Part shown: piece after piece, positions 24,948 to 37,452 of the stretch
How positions within the stretch are numbered: the first letter of the stretch is position 1
Layout of the letters: every line of letters begins with the position of its first letter
Assembly: GCA_013396995.1 (NCBI GenBank)
Contig: VWZP01008283.1
Coordinates: 562,080 to 626,079 of the forward strand
DNA length: 64,000 bases
Direction of reading: 5' to 3'
From: Dicaeum eximium
Taxonomy: Eukaryota > Chordata > Aves > Passeriformes > Dicaeidae
The notes under the pieces: generated by a model
Told to the model about the DNA's origin: nothing
What the model saw: only the letters and a program-made list of their open reading frames with translations
Database searches by the model: none
Program-made: the position numbers and the translations under genes

Positions 24948-27900
24948 AGGCTGTAAGGACATGGAGACAATGGCTTAAGAGGGCAGCACATCCCTGACCA
25001 CAGACACCGTGGCCTCACGGTATTGGTGACACAACTGAGTAGTCCCTGGCGTGGAGGAATTATCATCAGGTGAATGAAGTGAGTTTGAACCTCATTTTGT
25101 ATCTGGAGCACACAGGAAGAACTGAGCTGCTTTAAAGTCACCAACAAACCCCAGGCCACATGTGGGAGTCCACCTCAGACCTCCTGCAGCCCAGTTCAAT
25201 GTCCCAAACCACCCTTCACATCAGGTTCACACAGAAATTTGGTCTCCTGCATCACAGTATAGGAAAGATGCTCCATTTTGTGTCTAACCAGCCACAAGAA
25301 GTGACTCATCTGAGCACCATTAAAAATGGGTCCTGCTAAATTCCAGGCAGAAAGGATTAGAAAGTGGAATTTCAGCAAGCAATCCTCATGACTGGCCCCC
25401 ATTTCAGAGGTCTTCAGCTCCTTCTGGGCAAACCTCACCACACTTGGAGGCCTTGTAATCAAATCTTGCCAAAAGGAGCATGTTCTCCACCACAGGGGCT
25501 CTGCCTGGCTTGGCTGTTGATGAGGATGAGGGGTCTTTAGGGGTTTAGTGCTGGGCTGATGGTGGCCAGATCACAGTTCTACTCCCTGGCCTTGAGCCCT
25601 GCTTGTGCAGAGCTGGTTTCTGCACGGGACTGATTAGCTGGGAGAAGAAAAATGGCCCTGAAAGGGTCTCTGCAGACACACAGAGCCTGGCCTGTCTGTG
25701 AGGAGGGACAAGGGCCCTTTTGTGCCCTGGGCTCTGCTGACACACGATCTCCAGTGAGCCCATGGGTCAGGAATCAAATTTAAATGCATTTCCTCCCTTC
25801 CCGTAAGAGAAGCCGGGTTGATGTCCCTGCTGTTCCCTGCCTTACGGGAAGCCTGTTGAAATGGGGGGTTACAGGGTGACAAATCCAGCCCAGGAGCTCA
25901 GGGAGCAGGAGAATGGTCTGAGGGAAGGTGCCCTTGGAAGGAGTGTGTGGGATATACCCTGACCCAAACCTCACCAGGGTTTTAGGTGGAAAAGAGCAAT
26001 CCCGGCCTTTTCAGGTAAAGGGTTTCCCCCATCCTGCTGCTTTCCCCTTGGAGCAAAGCAGGAACAGTGCTGGCTGAGGCTCACACTTCCCAAGCACAGG
26101 GGTGGAAACCACACACACACTCTCACACCCCAACTAATCTGCAATACCTGCAAAAACCACAATATAGCTTTGGGAACCACTTTGTGATAAAAATCAGAGC
26201 CAGCACTGTCCTGGCCTTGGGGTTTTGCTTTTCCTGCACTCAGTTCAGCTTTGCTCCCATCCTGCTTCCCTGAGTCCTCAGCAATGTGGCTGTGGATGGA
26301 GAGGGTTAACAGAGCTCTGGCAGATGTGAAAACATTTTCCAGCTGCTGTTCTCCGCAGTTTCTTCCTTCCCTCTGAGCTTTGCAGATCTGTGGCCAGCCA
26401 GAGAGAGGTTGCCCGCAGACCTGGCAGCTGATGAAACGGCTTGGACAGGCCACTGTGACCGAGGGAAGCCACACAAGATGTCCTGAAAGGCACAGGGAGG
26501 GTTACAGAGTTCCAGAGGCTTCAGCCTGGCATGGGATTTCTCCATCTGCACATAACCCAGCACTGATGGGGAGAGATCACCCTGAATTCCAGCTCGTCTT
26601 CCCACAGGCTCCAGAGAGCCCACCAAGAAAATCCAGCCATAATCCATTTGTAAGCCGAGGTGGGGAATCTCCTCTGGCTGCCCAGGGATGTGCCCAGTTC
26701 CTCATCTCCACCTTCAGGACAAGGAGCAAGCAGTGTTTGCTGGTTGGTTTGAATGGAGCCTTGTCCTTGCTGTCGTGCTCTCCCTCCTTGTCCTTCTGGG
26801 AATGCAAAAGCCTTTCTTTTTCCTTTTTTACCCTAGTTTTGCCCAGAATCCCTAGGACAAAACCTGCTGTGTGTGCTGGGCCTGTGGCTGCAGCCCACCC
26901 CCTCGCTCCAGCCCCGCTGCATCCGCAGGGAGAGCTGGAGAGGCCAGGGCCAGCCAAGGCATGTGAGGACACAAGAGCTGGCAGCTGGCACTGCCCTTTG
27001 CTGTGCCCACGGGTGGCACAGATGCCAGCTGTGACACCCCGAGCCCCTGGCAGGGACCAGGGGAGGGTGAAAGCAGCAATCCCTGAGGATGCCAAGCGGG
27101 ATAAACACTTCTGTGATCCTCAAAAGCAAACAAACCACGATGCTTCGGTGAGAACCACCTGCATCTGCCTCATCCCTTCATCTCCCAGCCCTTGCCAAGG
27201 TCACAGCTGAAGGTTTTTTCTCTGCCACTGGATGCAGGTGACCAGGCACAACTTTTTGGGTGCCCTCCAGCCATCCACACAGTTTCCTCCATGCTGAACC
27301 ACGTGCAGGTTGCAGTGGCTGGCCCATCTCTCTCCCTGCAGTGTGGCTTTGGACCTGTTTATCCCACGGGACACGGGAGTTTTTTCCCAGAAAACACGTA
27401 CCCTGAGTGCCAGTGGATGAAGGCAGCCCAGGACAGGAGCCTGGTGACCTGAGGAGCCTGGGCACATCACTGCCCTCAAATAAAGCACCCACAGCCATGT
27501 GCACGTGAAGTCAGCATCCCAAAATGCCCCTGTAACTGTATCTGCCTGGGACATTTAGATCAGCCAACACGGGAAAGGAGGGGGCTGTCATGGGAGAAGG
27601 TCATGGGCAGCTGAGGAATGGGCAGCACTCCATAGGGAGACCACAGGATGGCCACTGAATTGCCAAGTAAAGGCCTTGACTCCCGATTTCTGCTCCATTT
27701 TTCAGCACTCCCAGTGCCAGGCCAGCTGTGTTTTGTGCTCAGGAGTTTGCCAGGCAGCAGCAAAGTCACCGAAGACAACAAAGTGCAACCAAATCACGGC
27801 TGCGATTAATACGTTTTCACAGGGGGATGATGAGGTTTAATTGGCCTTCCCAAATAATTAATGGGGATTAATTTCCCAGCAGGACCTCCCAAGGCAGCCC

Positions 27901-29597
27901 TTGGTTAGTGCCACAGCTCCCATTGTTTTATGCTGGAGGCTGAAACCACCATCCATTCACATCTTCTCCCTGACTCCCTTCCAGAGGACACCCGGAGAAC
28001 GTGGGTGTTTTCCCTGCCCTAATTCAGAGGCATTTAGTAGACTCATCAAAATCCTCCCTGGAATCGTTCCTCACTGCCCTGGGATTGTGGTTCAAACCCT
28101 TTTGTGACCAAAAGCAAGCAGGCGGCGTGTTCGGATGCTCCCCAGCCCGTCTGCTCCGAGCCACGAGACCGGAGCCGGCCGAAATCTGAGCCCGCCCAAA
28201 CTGCCTGGTTTTCATCTGCCCTTTCCCTTTGGATCCCTTCTGCCATGCTGACCTTCAGAGCCCTTCTCCTCCAGGCTGGCCCTGGCCACCAGCGTGGGCT
28301 GAGGACCTCCCCAGATGTCCCAGCTCCACCATCCCCAGCGTTTCTCTCCAGCGATGCCAAGGCAAGACACCCCCAAAATTCATTTCCAGGATAGACAAGC
28401 AGCTTAAGGGGCTTTATCCATTTATGCCAGGCTACATCCCTCCTTTATCCCTGATGGGTGTGATCTACACCTTCCTCCATCCCCAAAACAGCCAGAACAC
28501 CTCATTCAAACCAAAACCTTGCCAAGAATCTGTGTTTCTGTACCTACAACAAAAGCACCTTTGGAGGGCAGCTCCACTCCAGAAATGGAGCAGCTACGTG
28601 CCTCAGTTTCCCCTCCTGTCACCAGGCTGAGAAACAGCAGAGTTGAATTTGTTTTCTCCACTAAAATTATTTTTCTGGGGTTTTTTTGGTTTCCTAGAGG
28701 GTTTTTTAGTAACTTGATCTCAAGCTAAAAAGGGGATAGAGAGGCTGGAGAAAAGATATAATGAGTTTAAAAGAACTTTATGACTTTGTTTGGAGGTTAA
28801 ATAAAATGCTTTGCTTTGAGAGAAATCGCTTCTTCTGGGAATTTCTGGTTTCCCCCAAGAAACTCCCTGAATTCCTCCCTGAACCAATCTCCCTTCCAGC
28901 CTCTGCTTCCCAAGGGGTACCAAAACCTCCTGCCTCACTCCACACCATGGGAAATCAATCGAGATTAACACAATCTGAAGGTTTAAAGTGAATTAAGAAA
29001 GCATTAAAACCATCAGTGACAGTGGTAATTAAGGCCACCTTCATCCAGTTGAACCTGACTCAATTCCCAGCATGGCAGGCCTCTGGGAATGGATCCTTCT
29101 GGAAACAAACATCAACCCTGGCCAATATTTAATCTCTTCATCAACACTTCCCTTCCTGCTTCAACACAGGTGATGCTCCCTGCCTGTTTCTCCCTGCTGT
29201 GGGATTGGGGCAGATCCTATTTGAGCCCTCAAACTTCCAGCTTTACTCATTCCATGGGGGGAACAGAGCACTTGCATCCTTTAGGCTTCCTGGAGGTGGA
29301 AAGGTGGTGTTTCTACCAGGAGTTTGACTTTGGTTTTGCCCTCCATGACCTTTTGATGCCCACTGGAGGAAGCAACAGTCAGAGAGAAGAGTGTAGGACC
29401 AGTTTCTGGCCAATTTGGTAGCCCTAAAAGCTCAGTGTCTGGCAGAAAGGACATTTCCATGGAGAGCTCCCAGCCTCCTGCCCACACCAGGGGAGTCACA
29501 ACCACCCTGGAAAAACCAAAGCAGCTCTGGGGGACAACCAGGATAACACAATTACCAGGCTCCACCAGAAAACCCCACAGGGGGTGGACTTTGGGGG

Positions 29598-29853
29598 TGT
29601 CACAGTTTGAGATAAGAAGTACTCCAAGAAAGTGATGTGAAAGTTTTTTAGTAACTGACAGCTTGTGGAACCACCAAAAGTCAGACATGCCTCTGTGAAA
29701 AACACATGTTAAAGTCAGAAAAGAAACGCAAGAACTTTCTCTTTTTCCTCTGGGCTGCCACAAAGCAACATCCAGCCAGCCACACTCAGTAGTACATTAA
29801 TTGGAAAATTTCAAAATTAAGAATTCTAAGATGAACGAACCAAAACCACTACA
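29598..29853 (-). mobile_element. Solo LTR of an endogenous retrovirus (256 bp)
   Basis: The segment begins TGTCACAG and ends CCACTACA on the plus strand, giving the TG...CA / TGT...ACA ends typical of LTRs. It is flanked on both sides by GGGGG (29593-29597 and 29854-29858), a perfect 5-bp target-site duplication. No retroviral coding sequence is present, so it is a solo LTR left by recombination. Orientation is a guess. I do not assign a family; 5-bp duplications are compatible with ERVL or ERV1 groups. Confidence 0.6.
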
Positions 29854-31042
29854 GGGGGATAATTTTTTGCTCCACAGGCAGCATCCTTTGGAGGCAACAA
29901 GGTCTTTGCTCCATGGGTGGTTCCCATTCAGGTTTTAGTGGGGGCTGCTCAGCATTTGAGGAGGGAGCCCGGCGTGGCCGGCAGCACGCTCCGCCGCCAG
30001 AGAACTATTCATGGCTTTGGCTCCCTGTCAAAAACCCGAGATAAAAATCACACTGGGCAGAGACAGGATAAAATCACTCAGTGCCACGACCATCAGAAAT
30101 CCTTCTGGGGCTTTTATAACCCACTAAGCCCCGGGATGCGGCCGCGCTTTGGGGCTCTGCACATTTTGGGGTCTCTCCCTTTGTGCTGGAGCCCCTTAAC
30201 CTATCAGCCACTCTTTGCTTGAGGGAAAACAAGAGGAATTTGGTGGTAATGAAACAGCCCAATTTTGGCAGCAGCGACCACGAGCTAGGGCCACCATCCC
30301 CCCGTGCTGGTGGCCCTCCAGAGCTGGGTTTGCTGCTCCTCACCTCTTGTACAGGAAGGCAGTGGGTTGCCAAATGGCTTTTGCAATAAACTGATAAGAA
30401 AACTGGAACAGAAAGATAAATAAGATGTTTTGCCCCTCAAGTTGTTCCTGCAGTCATGTCAGCCAGTGCCCAGCTCCAGGAAGAAGGGTGTTTTGGAGGT
30501 TAGGAGCTGCTAGAAGGAGTCAAACGGCTTGAAATGAGTATCACCACTGCAGTGCAAATTAAAACACTCCCAAAGAAATTACATAGGGAGCCCAGCATGC
30601 AAAGAGGTGGAAAAACACGTGGAGCAAAGCAGGGAGTCAGCCCTGTGGTTTAAACTGAGCTGTGCATGGGAAATCACGGATAAACAGCCAGTGAATTCCC
30701 CAGGGAAGGGAGACACTGAGCAGCAAAGATATTATTGTGAATTAATGCATTAAAAAATCCAGTAATTCAGGCAAAGAGCACCAAAAGGAGTAGGAGGCTT
30801 CCCTGAGTGCCCAGCTTGAACCATTGGTGGCAGCACCCGCCCCTGCCAGCGACTCCCAGCCGGCTGCTGGTCCCACTGCCCCGTCCTGGGGCACTTCGGG
30901 GCTTTTGGGCAGTTTTAGGGGCAGCACGGGCAGTACGTGGGGTTGAGAGGAGGAGAGCAGGAGAGTCGGGGTTCGGCTCTGTCCATGCATGTCCACTCCC
31001 TGCTTTGGGTGCTCTGGGACCCTGTGTCACCCATGTCACCCA

Positions 31043-31079
31043 NNNNNNNNNNNNNNNNNNNNNNNNNNNNNNNNNNNNN
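31043..31079. other. Assembly gap (37 N)
   Basis: Run of N immediately before a 12-bp C-rich repeat in GC island B. Confidence 0.99.
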
Positions 31080-31085
31080 CCCCTC

Positions 31086-31128
31086 GGTCCCCCCACGGTC
31101 CCCCCATGGTCCCCCCACGGTCCCCACC
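31086..31128. repeat. 12-bp C-rich tandem repeat
   Basis: GGTCCCCCCACG-like units, about four copies, directly after the 37-base gap. The gap probably hides more copies. Confidence 0.85.
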
Positions 31129-31645
31129 CGCTGCGGCCGCGCTCACCGGGCGATGCCGAGCCCACCGGGGGCTCCGTGCCGGGGGTTCAGCGCCGATCGC
31201 CCCGCTCAGGAGGGCGGCGGAGGTCGCTCCATGCCCGGCTTTGGTCCTTGCCCCGTCCCGGTGCCGCCGCTCCCGANGCCGGCAACAAGTGCCACCACCG
31301 TGAGTACGTGCGTGTGTGTCCGTGTGTACGCCCACACGGGGCTGTGCGTGTCCCACCCGTGCGTGTGTGTCCCCTATTCACGTGCGTGAATGTCCCCTTC
31401 ACCCCCGGGCGTGTCGTGTCTCCCCCACGCGTGTCCCCCGCACCGTGTCCCCACTCCCACCCCACGCACGAGTTTCCCACTCGACCCTGGAGGTCGGCGC
31501 CCGTCCTTATCCGTCGTGGGCAGGACACGCACCCCCACATCNGTCCTTGCCCCGTCCCGGTGCCGCCGCTCCCGATGCCGCCGCTGCCCTTTCCCTTTGG
31601 ATCCTTTGGTGCCGCCGCTCCCGGTGCCGCCGCCGCGTGTGAGCC

Positions 31646-31675
31646 GGGACGGGACGGGACGGGGCGGGATCGGGG
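31646..31675 (+). other. G-quadruplex motif
   Basis: Six G runs of three or four bases are separated by loops of one to three bases (GGGAC GGGAC GGGAC GGGGC GGG, then ATC and GGGG). This is an unusually tight intramolecular G-quadruplex pattern inside GC island B. Confidence 0.7.
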
Positions 31676-31827
31676 CCGCACCGCCCTCCCGGCGCTGGGA
31701 ACGGGGCAGGAGCGGGGCCAGAACTGCCGGGACCGCCCCTTTCCCCGGGGACGGGACGGGAGGAGCTCCCGGGTGGGAACGTGCGTGGGATCAGCGCTGG
31801 GGTCGGGACGGGAGTGCGCCCGCCCGC

Positions 31828-32290
31828 TCTCTTTCCTCCTGCGGGATGGCACTATGGATGGGATCGGGATTTGGGCTAGAGCAGGACCCCCCGCCCCTTC
31901 TCTTTCCTCCTGCGGGATGGCACTATGGATGGGATCGGGATTTGGGCTAGAGCAGGACCCCCCGCTCCCTCCCCCGGAGCTGGGAGTATGGATGGGATTG
32001 GCATTGCGGCTGGGACCGGGGCCGGACACCACCGCTCGCCCCTTTCTCCCCCAGGAATGGGAGCGGGATAAGGGCTGGGACAGGACACCCCCACCAATCC
32101 TCCAGAAATGGGAGCATGGATGGCATCAGAATTGGGACTGATATGGGAGACAGATTATTGCTCCCCAAATCCTCCCCCGGGGATGGGGCCGGAGTTAGGA
32201 CAAGGACACGACCCCTCCCAGCTCATTCCCCCGGGAATGGGACCATGAACGGGATTGGAGCTGGCACTGAGACCGGACTCACTTCCACGG
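31828..32290. repeat. 71-bp minisatellite next to island B
   Basis: Two copies (31828-31894 and 31899-31965) are identical over 67 bases. At least five degenerate copies of about 60-70 bases follow, each with a GGGA-x-TGGATGGGAT-like core and a CCCCC-rich joint. Confidence 0.9.
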
Positions 32291-32299
32291 GTGCCAGGA

Positions 32300-34588
32300 C
32301 CGGGACTGATGGCAGGACTGAGCTGTTGGGACTTCTCATCATTGCTGGAAGCAGGAGGAGAGGGCAGAAGGTTTGCTCGAGGCTTGCTCCTTGCTGTGTC
32401 TGCCTTGCCCTGCTGTCCCCACAGAGCCTGGCGTGACACAGCCCCCGGCAAGCTGCAGGAGCTGTGGAGGGCACCGCCACCTTCACAGCCTGCCCTGTCC
32501 TGCAGGTGGCTGCTGCCCAAGGGAAGCAGTGGCCAGGTCCAGCCCAGCCTTCCCAGTGGGCCTCATTCACCTGGGTGAAAAACCTTCAGATTTGGGGGGC
32601 TGGAGGAGCAGGCACAGCCCCACTGGTCGTGTGCAGGTGGCCCGGTTGTTTTCCTCTGCCCCGGTGCTCCCCCGAGAATTCCCATCTGTGTCCCTGGGTG
32701 AAAGCCAGATCCTCCTTCCCCAGCTGGATCTGATTTCATGTGGGGGTCCTTGGGCCCCCTGGCTATGGCTGGGGGGACCATGAAAGCCCCTGATGGAGGA
32801 GGGGAAGGACACCAATGGCATCTATTATTCAACAGCAGAAAGTGGCAGCTGGCTGAGGAGGCATTAAGAGGATATGAACTCCTGGCATGGACACAGTGCT
32901 GCAGAGATCTTGCTCACAGACCTCCATGCCAGAAAAGAGAAAAAAAATATTCCTGTTTCCTTCTTCTGATGTAATTTGTTTGAGGAGGGAAAACAATACA
33001 TCACATCACAGCTATTTGGGGCTGATAAGGGAGGAAGGACAGGCTTGCTGCTTGCCAGAGGGAGGGAGATGCCTGGGCAGAGCTGGTGAGGGAGGCTCAG
33101 CTGGGTGAAGCTGCCCAGCAGCGCCCTGGGGGCTGAGTTCAGCCCATCTCCCCTGCATTTGGAAACACTTCTTGGGCAAAGGCTAGGCTCACCCAACCAC
33201 AGCACTTTGGTTTCACCCTCCCAATCCTTCACCCTCCCAAGGAGGGATGGTGTCCAGAGGTGATGGATGATGTCCAGGGAGTTGTTGCTGTCCTTGCATG
33301 AGCTGTGACCTGTGGGGTGATCGCTGCTGCTCAGCAGCCCCTGCCTGGCGCCATCTCCTCCAGCCTGGTCCTCCAAGGTCTGAACACCTGCAGCTCTTCC
33401 TCAGCAAGATAAAGCCAAACAACTCAGAAACAAGAGGCAGGCGCCTTCCTCATCTCGGGGGGTCATTAATTCTGGCCAGGCTGCCCGTGAGGTCTGCTTG
33501 GCAGCTCGGTGCTGGATGCTTCAGCAGGCCAGAGGAGATGTTTTTCTAAAAGCTTCTTTGGAGCGGGGAAGGGTCCCCTGGAGAGTCCTCTTCCCATCAG
33601 ACCTTTTCCGAGCCTGGTTGAAGTCCCAGCAGCTTCCAGCAAGCAGGAGCATCCCAGCTCCACTGCAAGGAAAAACTGTTCCTTTCCCTTCTTTTGCTTT
33701 TTCTCACTTTTCTCATTTGGGGGTGAGGGAGATGGAAGGAGGGTGTCGGCCCTAACCCACCTTACTCATTTCTGTCCTTCATGCAGGTCACCTATCACTC
33801 AGGGGACCCAAAACCAGAGCCTCCCTCACCACAAATCTCCCTTTCCCAGCTCCACAGCAGCCCAGGGAAGAGGCAGATGTTTTAAATCCCGTTGAAAAGC
33901 AAATGATTTGTGCAGCTGCGGCGCAGAAGACGGAGGCGATACCCGGCGAGCGGCCTGGAAAGCAGCCCCGCGTTTCCCTTCGCAGCCTCATTTTTCAACC
34001 GTGCTGGCAGCCCAGCAGGTTTCTAAGACACTTTCAAAACATTTCCATGTTGACTAGCGGGCAGGAATGTGATACAGGAATGGGTGGACCAGGAAGGTCA
34101 GGCTGGCCACAGCAGAGCCTGCACTGCACCCATGGGTGCAGCTCAAACATGCAGGTAGACACTGTCAGAAGTGCTGGAGACAAGCTGGCATGTGTCAAAT
34201 CTCTTATTTTTTTTGCCTTTTATTTTGTTTTTAAAGCCTTAGGTGCAGCAAGTGAGAGAGTTTGGGAGTGTTGGGCTGAGCCTGCAGCCCTGCCCTGTGT
34301 GACTGGGCTTGCAGAAGGGACATCCCATGGGAGCAGATGTGACTTTGCAGCTTCCCAGGATGCCTAAATTCTCCCTCCAGGATGTTCTGATTCAGGACCA
34401 TCAACAACTTTCAAGGGGCAGCAAAAGCCAGTGGTGCTGGAGAAGGAAACCTCTGTTCATGGTGCCATTGGGGTGTGCTGGGGATGAGGTTAGGTGGGGC
34501 TGGAGAGAGACATGGGAGCACCTTCCCAGCAGCCAACCCAGCTCCAAAATAGGGTGGGTGTGTTGGAGGTGGGAGCTGGGGCTGGAAC
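32300..34588. other. Intergenic, no gene recognised
   Basis: Unique-looking sequence between island B and the CR1-dense block. No coding family was recognised. Confidence 0.5.
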
Positions 34589-34590
34589 AC

Positions 34591-34860
34591 ATAGAGTCAT
34601 GGAATCAGTAGGGTTGGAAAAGCCCTCTAGGATCATGGAGTCCAACTGTTAACCCAGCCCTGCTGTGTTTGCTGCTAAACCCTGTCCCCAAGTGCCACAT
34701 CCACGCATTTCTTGAGCAGTTCCAGGGACTGTGACTCCACCACTTCCCTGGCCAGCCTGTTCCAATGCCTGACCACCCTTTCAGTCAAGAAACCTTTCTG
34801 AATATCCAATGAAAACCTCCCTGGTGTGACTTGAGGCCGATTCCTGTGGTCTGTACCAGG
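34591..34860 (-). mobile_element. CR1 LINE fragment
   Basis: ATAGAGTCATGGAATCAGTA, TGTCCCCAAGTGCCACATCC, AGCCTGTTCCAATGCCTGAC and TGTGACTTGAGGCCGATTCC are consecutive antisense CR1 phrases. Confidence 0.93.
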
Positions 34861-34864
34861 CGCC

Positions 34865-37110
34865 AGTCCCTCTGTCCATCCCTCATCCTCACACGCTCTG
34901 GGGGAATCTCCTCCTGCCACCCCCGAGGCTGCAGCACCCAGGAGGTGGTGCTGAGCACAGAGAGACCCTTTCCTCCTCTTTCCACCCTTTTCCCACTAAT
35001 CCCTTTGACAGGAACTGACACATGGACGCAGACAGGGCGCAGGGGACCTTTGCTGTCTGGGGCTGGGATTTGGAGGAGACCTGAGGCATGTGGTGCTCTC
35101 CGGGGCAAGGAGCTGCAGGCAGTGAGCCTTGAGCACATTGCTGCAGTGCAGGGAGGGCTTTGCTCTGTGCCTGTGGCCATCTGGGTGTGGATTTTCTCTT
35201 CTCCACCAGTGGTTGGTGTTTTTTATTTTTAAGCCCAGCTTTCATTTCCTCCCCACTGAGCGCGTGTGATGTCCATCCCCTCCTCCTCCTCACCACCAGG
35301 AGGGTGATGGAGGTGCCACTCACTTTTCCTCTGAGTTCCTGCATCACACAGGGTTTTTTTGGAGGGGTTTTCAGACTCCAAGGGCATTTTTCCCTCTCAG
35401 GATGATGCTTGCAAAGAGAGGTAGGGGTGCTTCCCTGACCTCCAGGAGCTGCCTGCAGGGCCCTAAAACACAAGCATCCTGTTGTGGCCAAAAGTGTAGC
35501 TTTTAGGAAGACCATAAATAAATAAAACACCCTGCACCAGGGCAGGTGTGTTAAAATTAACCCATAGGCTTTGGCTGTGTGTGCTGTGGGTTCCAGATAT
35601 GCTTCTGCCCTGCAGCTCGTACAGGGATGGAGGGGGGTCACAAAAAAGTCACAAAACTCAACGAGGTCAGCTCTGGCAGGGTCATCTCTGCTTCTGCTGA
35701 CCCCATTGATGGCTTTATTAGGAGCAGAGATGCTGAGTTTTCTGCCAAATTTCATGACACTTCCTCTTCCTCTGGGACTGCCTTGAAAATAGTAAATAAG
35801 GCAGATTTAAAAAAAAAACAAAACCAAAACAAACAGACCCATTCAAGGTCTTATTCAAGAGGGTTTGAGCAAGTTGCAGCATCAGGAGCTGCTGGGAGAG
35901 GTGTCCTGGAGGACAGAACTTGGTGCTGGAGGAGGTTTTGCACCGATCTTGGCATTCAGTAACACAACTAAACATGTCCTCAAACCAAGTCCTCCTACAA
36001 CCAGCAGCAGCAGCCCATCCACATAATGATCCTGGCCTAAAATAGTGCTGGGGGAGAGGCTGTCCTGAAAAAGGCTCCTTTCTCCTCATCTCTCTATTTG
36101 CAGAGCTGCTGAGGAGCTCTGCAGGAGCGCTCCCAGCCATGCCTGGACCCCTGGCAGCAGCTTGGTGGGATTCAATGGGCATGGGCAGCTGGATTGTGGG
36201 GTCCAATCACCCCCAAATTTTGTGGGGTTACTGCGTGGCTGACCCACCAGCAGCTCAGCCTGGGGGTGGAAACAGAGCCTGGCACCAGGATGGATTTAGC
36301 TCCAGCTGGAGATTGGTTCAAGGGATGGAGTGGCAGGGCCCCCATAGCAGCCCATGTCTTCCATTTTTTACCTGATCCTTATGAAATCCTCAGCAAAGAA
36401 AAGCCACAGAGAGGGTCAGGAGCAATTTCGCAGTGGTGCTGGAGGAAAAAGCCAATTTCCAGTAGTTTTGTGGGCCATTACTTTTGCTCTCAGCTGCCAG
36501 CAGTGAGACCATGGAGACCAGCACAGGGTCCCACCCTGGAACCTCTTTGTTTCAAAAAAATAAAAAAACAACTTGTTCTCACTACGGGACTTTTGAAATC
36601 ACTTCCTTCCCCTTCTGCTCCAAAACAAGCCTTGTGTCCTCAGGGAGATTCCCACTGGGACACCCCCAGGTATGGCCCTGACCCCAGAAAGCCACTGCTC
36701 CCTGTGGATGCCACACAAGGGGGGTGATCCTCATCCAGCTCAGCTCAGAAAACAGGAGGTTTGCTCAGCCCCAGTGAGTCCCTGGAGCCCCCTTGGAGAT
36801 GTGCATCTCAATTAAAGTCAGGTAAATTTTATTTGAAATTCACTTCAAACGGGGGAAAGAATCACACCAGCGTCTCTTTAGAGCCCAAACTGATCATGTG
36901 GGGATTTGAGGGGTGGGTGAGGATGGGGAGGGCACCATTACACCTTCCCAAGGTCCCAGCAAGCCTCCTGGGTGACCCCTCCTGCTTCCTGCCCTTTGGG
37001 AGAAGGTTGGTGATGTCCTCCTGCACTCAAGTCATCCTTCAGCAGCTTCCCCATGGATACAAACCCTGTTGGAAGAAAACCAACAGTAGATATGCTTTGA
37101 CTGTCAATAA
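34865..37110. other. Intergenic, no gene recognised
   Basis: Holds an A-rich (AAAAC)n stretch at 35808-35838. No coding domain was recognised. Confidence 0.5.
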
Positions 37111-37114
37111 AAAT

Positions 37115-37295
37115 AATGGAATCACTGAGGCTGGAAAAGACCTTTAAGATCATCAGGCACAATCATTCCCCCAGCACTGTCAAGGCCACCACTGACCCAT
37201 GTCACCAAGTGGCACATCCACTCAGTTTTAAATCCCTCCAGGGATGGGGAGTCCAGCACTGTCCTGGGGAGGAAAACCCCCCTGCAGAGGATGGA
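37115..37295 (-). mobile_element. CR1 LINE fragment
   Basis: AATGGAATCACTGAGGCTGG, CCAAGTGGCACATCCACTCA and CTCCAGGGATGGGGAGTCCA are antisense CR1 phrases. Confidence 0.9.
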
Positions 37296-37452
37296 TGCAA
37301 TTCAGCTTCTCTGTTTTAAAACCCCCTCCATCATCATTATTTATTTTAAAACTGCATTTTCCTGTTTTTTTTTCATTTAACACACCAATTAGACCCAAAC
37401 TGGGCTCTTGAAGCCCACCCTCAGGAGTGCAGGGTCCTGTGACCAACAGAAC

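Larger units (their letters stand above)
24948..31079 (-). other. P2RY2 upstream region / putative 5' intron
   Basis: No coding sequence was recognised in these 6.1 kb. If island B carries the first exon, this is the P2RY2 5' intron. It contains a solo LTR at 29598-29853, a short (AC)n at about 26110, and small CpG-containing patches at 28120-28205 (minus-strand GC box TGGGCGGG) and 29960-30000 plus 30125-30150 that could be alternative promoters. Most of it is unique-looking DNA with no CR1 recognised. Confidence 0.4.
31080..31700 (-). promoter_or_regulatory. GC island B: candidate P2RY2 promoter and noncoding first exon
   Basis: The segment is very rich in CpG and GC-box words, unlike the DNA around it. 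On the minus strand it contains CCCG|GTGAGC, with the GT at 31146-31145. That is a good splice donor about 6.2 kb upstream of the P2RY2 coding-exon acceptor in the correct orientation. The inferred noncoding exon would lie just above 31147. The plus strand also has a donor-like CACC|GTGAGT near 31300, so a divergent transcript is possible. The assembly is broken here (37 Ns at 31043-31079, single Ns at 31277 and 31542), so exact structure is unreliable. Confidence 0.35.

Noticed and set aside
24129..24956. 275-codon open frame on the plus strand opposite P2RY2
   Set aside because: It is the antisense of a GC-rich receptor exon; composition is low-complexity acidic/His and no domain is recognisable.
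24927..24962. Upstream in-frame ATG adding 12 residues to P2RY2
   Set aside because: The codons cover the polypyrimidine tract and AG of a splice acceptor, so they are intronic.
30807..32141. 444-codon plus-strand open frame
   Set aside because: It crosses N runs, a CpG island and a minisatellite; the translation is Pro/Arg/Gly low-complexity.
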